A stretch of DNA of 64,000 bases, taken from the NCBI RefSeq assembly GCF_025766255.1, contig NW_026516729.1, positions 202,408 through 266,407 of the forward strand, in the 5' to 3' direction. A model generated the notes under the pieces. The model saw only the letters and a list, made by a program, of their open reading frames with translations, was not told the DNA's origin and made no database searches. This DNA is from Zychaea mexicana. Taxonomy: Eukaryota; Mucoromycota; Mucoromycetes; Mucorales; Lichtheimiaceae. Shown here one piece after another: positions 63,231-64,000 of this stretch. The position numbers and the translations under genes were made by a program. Position 1 is the first letter of the stretch. The number at the start of each line of letters is the position of its first letter.

Positions 63231-64000
63231 GCCAGCTGGAAGATCTGAGAACCGCTGTTGGCATGTAATATGAAGGACCGTGAATCTATATCAACAACAG
63301 TGAGTGGCCGAATCTTCGTCATTTTGCTATCAATGTCTCAGTGAGCACATCCACAACAAGGGGCCCAAAAAAGCTCGAACACACCTTAAATTGGTTGACT
63401 ATCACAGTACATGGTTGACGACGCTGGTGCTGGTCGGCTTAGGGTGTGTACGGACAGTCGTTTGATGTGATGACAACTGAGCGTCGTATAGAGCGGGTTT
63501 TTCACTCATCGAGTGTCAAAAAGATCTGACCCTACGATGATTGTGAAGGATGAAAAGAAAACAGTACGAAAGAATGGTGACGAATGTAAAAAGAAAGATA
63601 AACGGAGAACAGAGAAGACATGGTAATTTAGGATGTAAACGCTGAGTCATTGTCTCTGATAGATTGCGGCATTTTCATCGAAACCTAAAAGGGCCCATCT
63701 TTCGTAACAAGAACAGCAACATATCATCGGTTATCTATGACACTATGTGTGTGGTACTATATTATTTATGACGCGTGACAACAATCGATGCCAAGTATTT
63801 ACCGTACTTGCACTTGATAAACAAACAACGGCCCCTTCAAACGCCACAAAAAAGATAGCTTGTACTGTGCCACCAGTCAAAAATCTGTCGTCCAGTCTTG
63901 CATAAACAAAATGTAACAGTGCGTGATCATAGTGCGACTGCTGTTCGAAAACTTATTTTCTAAAAGAGAAGAGAAAGACAGTATATTTAGTTGGGGTCTA

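Larger units (their letters stand above)
59997..64000. other. 4-kb gene-poor, repeat-containing end of window
   Basis: After the GNAT 3' UTR no complete gene is recognised. It contains a MITE (60783-61132), a decayed Glu/Arg-rich coding segment (61209-61552), another decayed segment (62867 to about 63230) and scattered open pieces. The minus-strand frame at 62583-62834 is hydrophobic and may be chance. A G10 run lies at about 61411-61420. Confidence 0.45.

Overview
The window looks like a nuclear contig from a filamentous fungus, most likely an early-diverging Mucoromycota (Mucorales-like) species. The evidence is intron-dense genes with short GT-AG introns of about 50-130 bp, C/T-rich leaders before start codons, fungal-specific genes (OMP decarboxylase pyrG/URA3, SNF1, an ECM33-like GPI wall protein), and a LINE retrotransposon with an APE-type endonuclease. 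No tRNA, rRNA, CRISPR array or bacterial-type operon was recognised. All exon structures were inferred by eye from reading frames and splice motifs.

Layout. 1-15 kb: a cytochrome P450 (-), histidinol-phosphate aminotransferase (-), a secreted or vacuolar M28 aminopeptidase (-), the FG nucleoporin Nup42 (-) divergent from S-formylglutathione hydrolase (+), and a small TFIIIC subunit (-). 15-22 kb: a degenerate LINE (+) lies between two remnants of one SMC6 gene (-), with the C-terminal tail on its left and the N-terminal ATPase head on its right. The SMC6 head carries stops and frameshifts and the middle of the gene is missing. 22-26.6 kb: a small unknown gene, OMP decarboxylase (-) and an HSF-type transcription factor (-). 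26.6-31.4 kb: a gene-poor stretch with eroded coding-like pieces.

31.4-51.5 kb is the gene-dense core: the SAGA-type deubiquitinase Ubp8/USP22 (+), an Apq12-like membrane protein (-), the SNF1/AMPK alpha kinase (-), a Pumilio RNA-binding protein (-), a lysine-tailed unknown (+), the mitochondrial Fe-S factor Ind1 (+), an ECM33-like GPI protein (-), an acidic unknown protein (+) and a TMEM185-like multipass membrane protein (-). 51.5-55.4 kb is gene-poor with one eroded gene. 55.4-60 kb holds cytochrome c peroxidase (+), a rhomboid protease of the Rbd2 type (+), Ap4A phosphorylase (-) and a GNAT acetyltransferase (+); the last two share a 198-bp divergent promoter. 60-64 kb is gene-poor: it has a TA-flanked MITE and two decayed coding segments.

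Most genes are unrelated housekeeping or regulatory loci. Only loose themes appear: nuclear pore (Nup42, Apq12-like), nutrient and stress regulation (SNF1, HSF) and mitochondrial redox or Fe-S functions (Ind1, CcP). The least ordinary content is the LINE/SMC6 locus. There an RT palm insertion carries an AT-hook core, a nested 72-bp tandem repeat lies upstream of ORF1, and the element sits between the ends of a gutted SMC6 gene.
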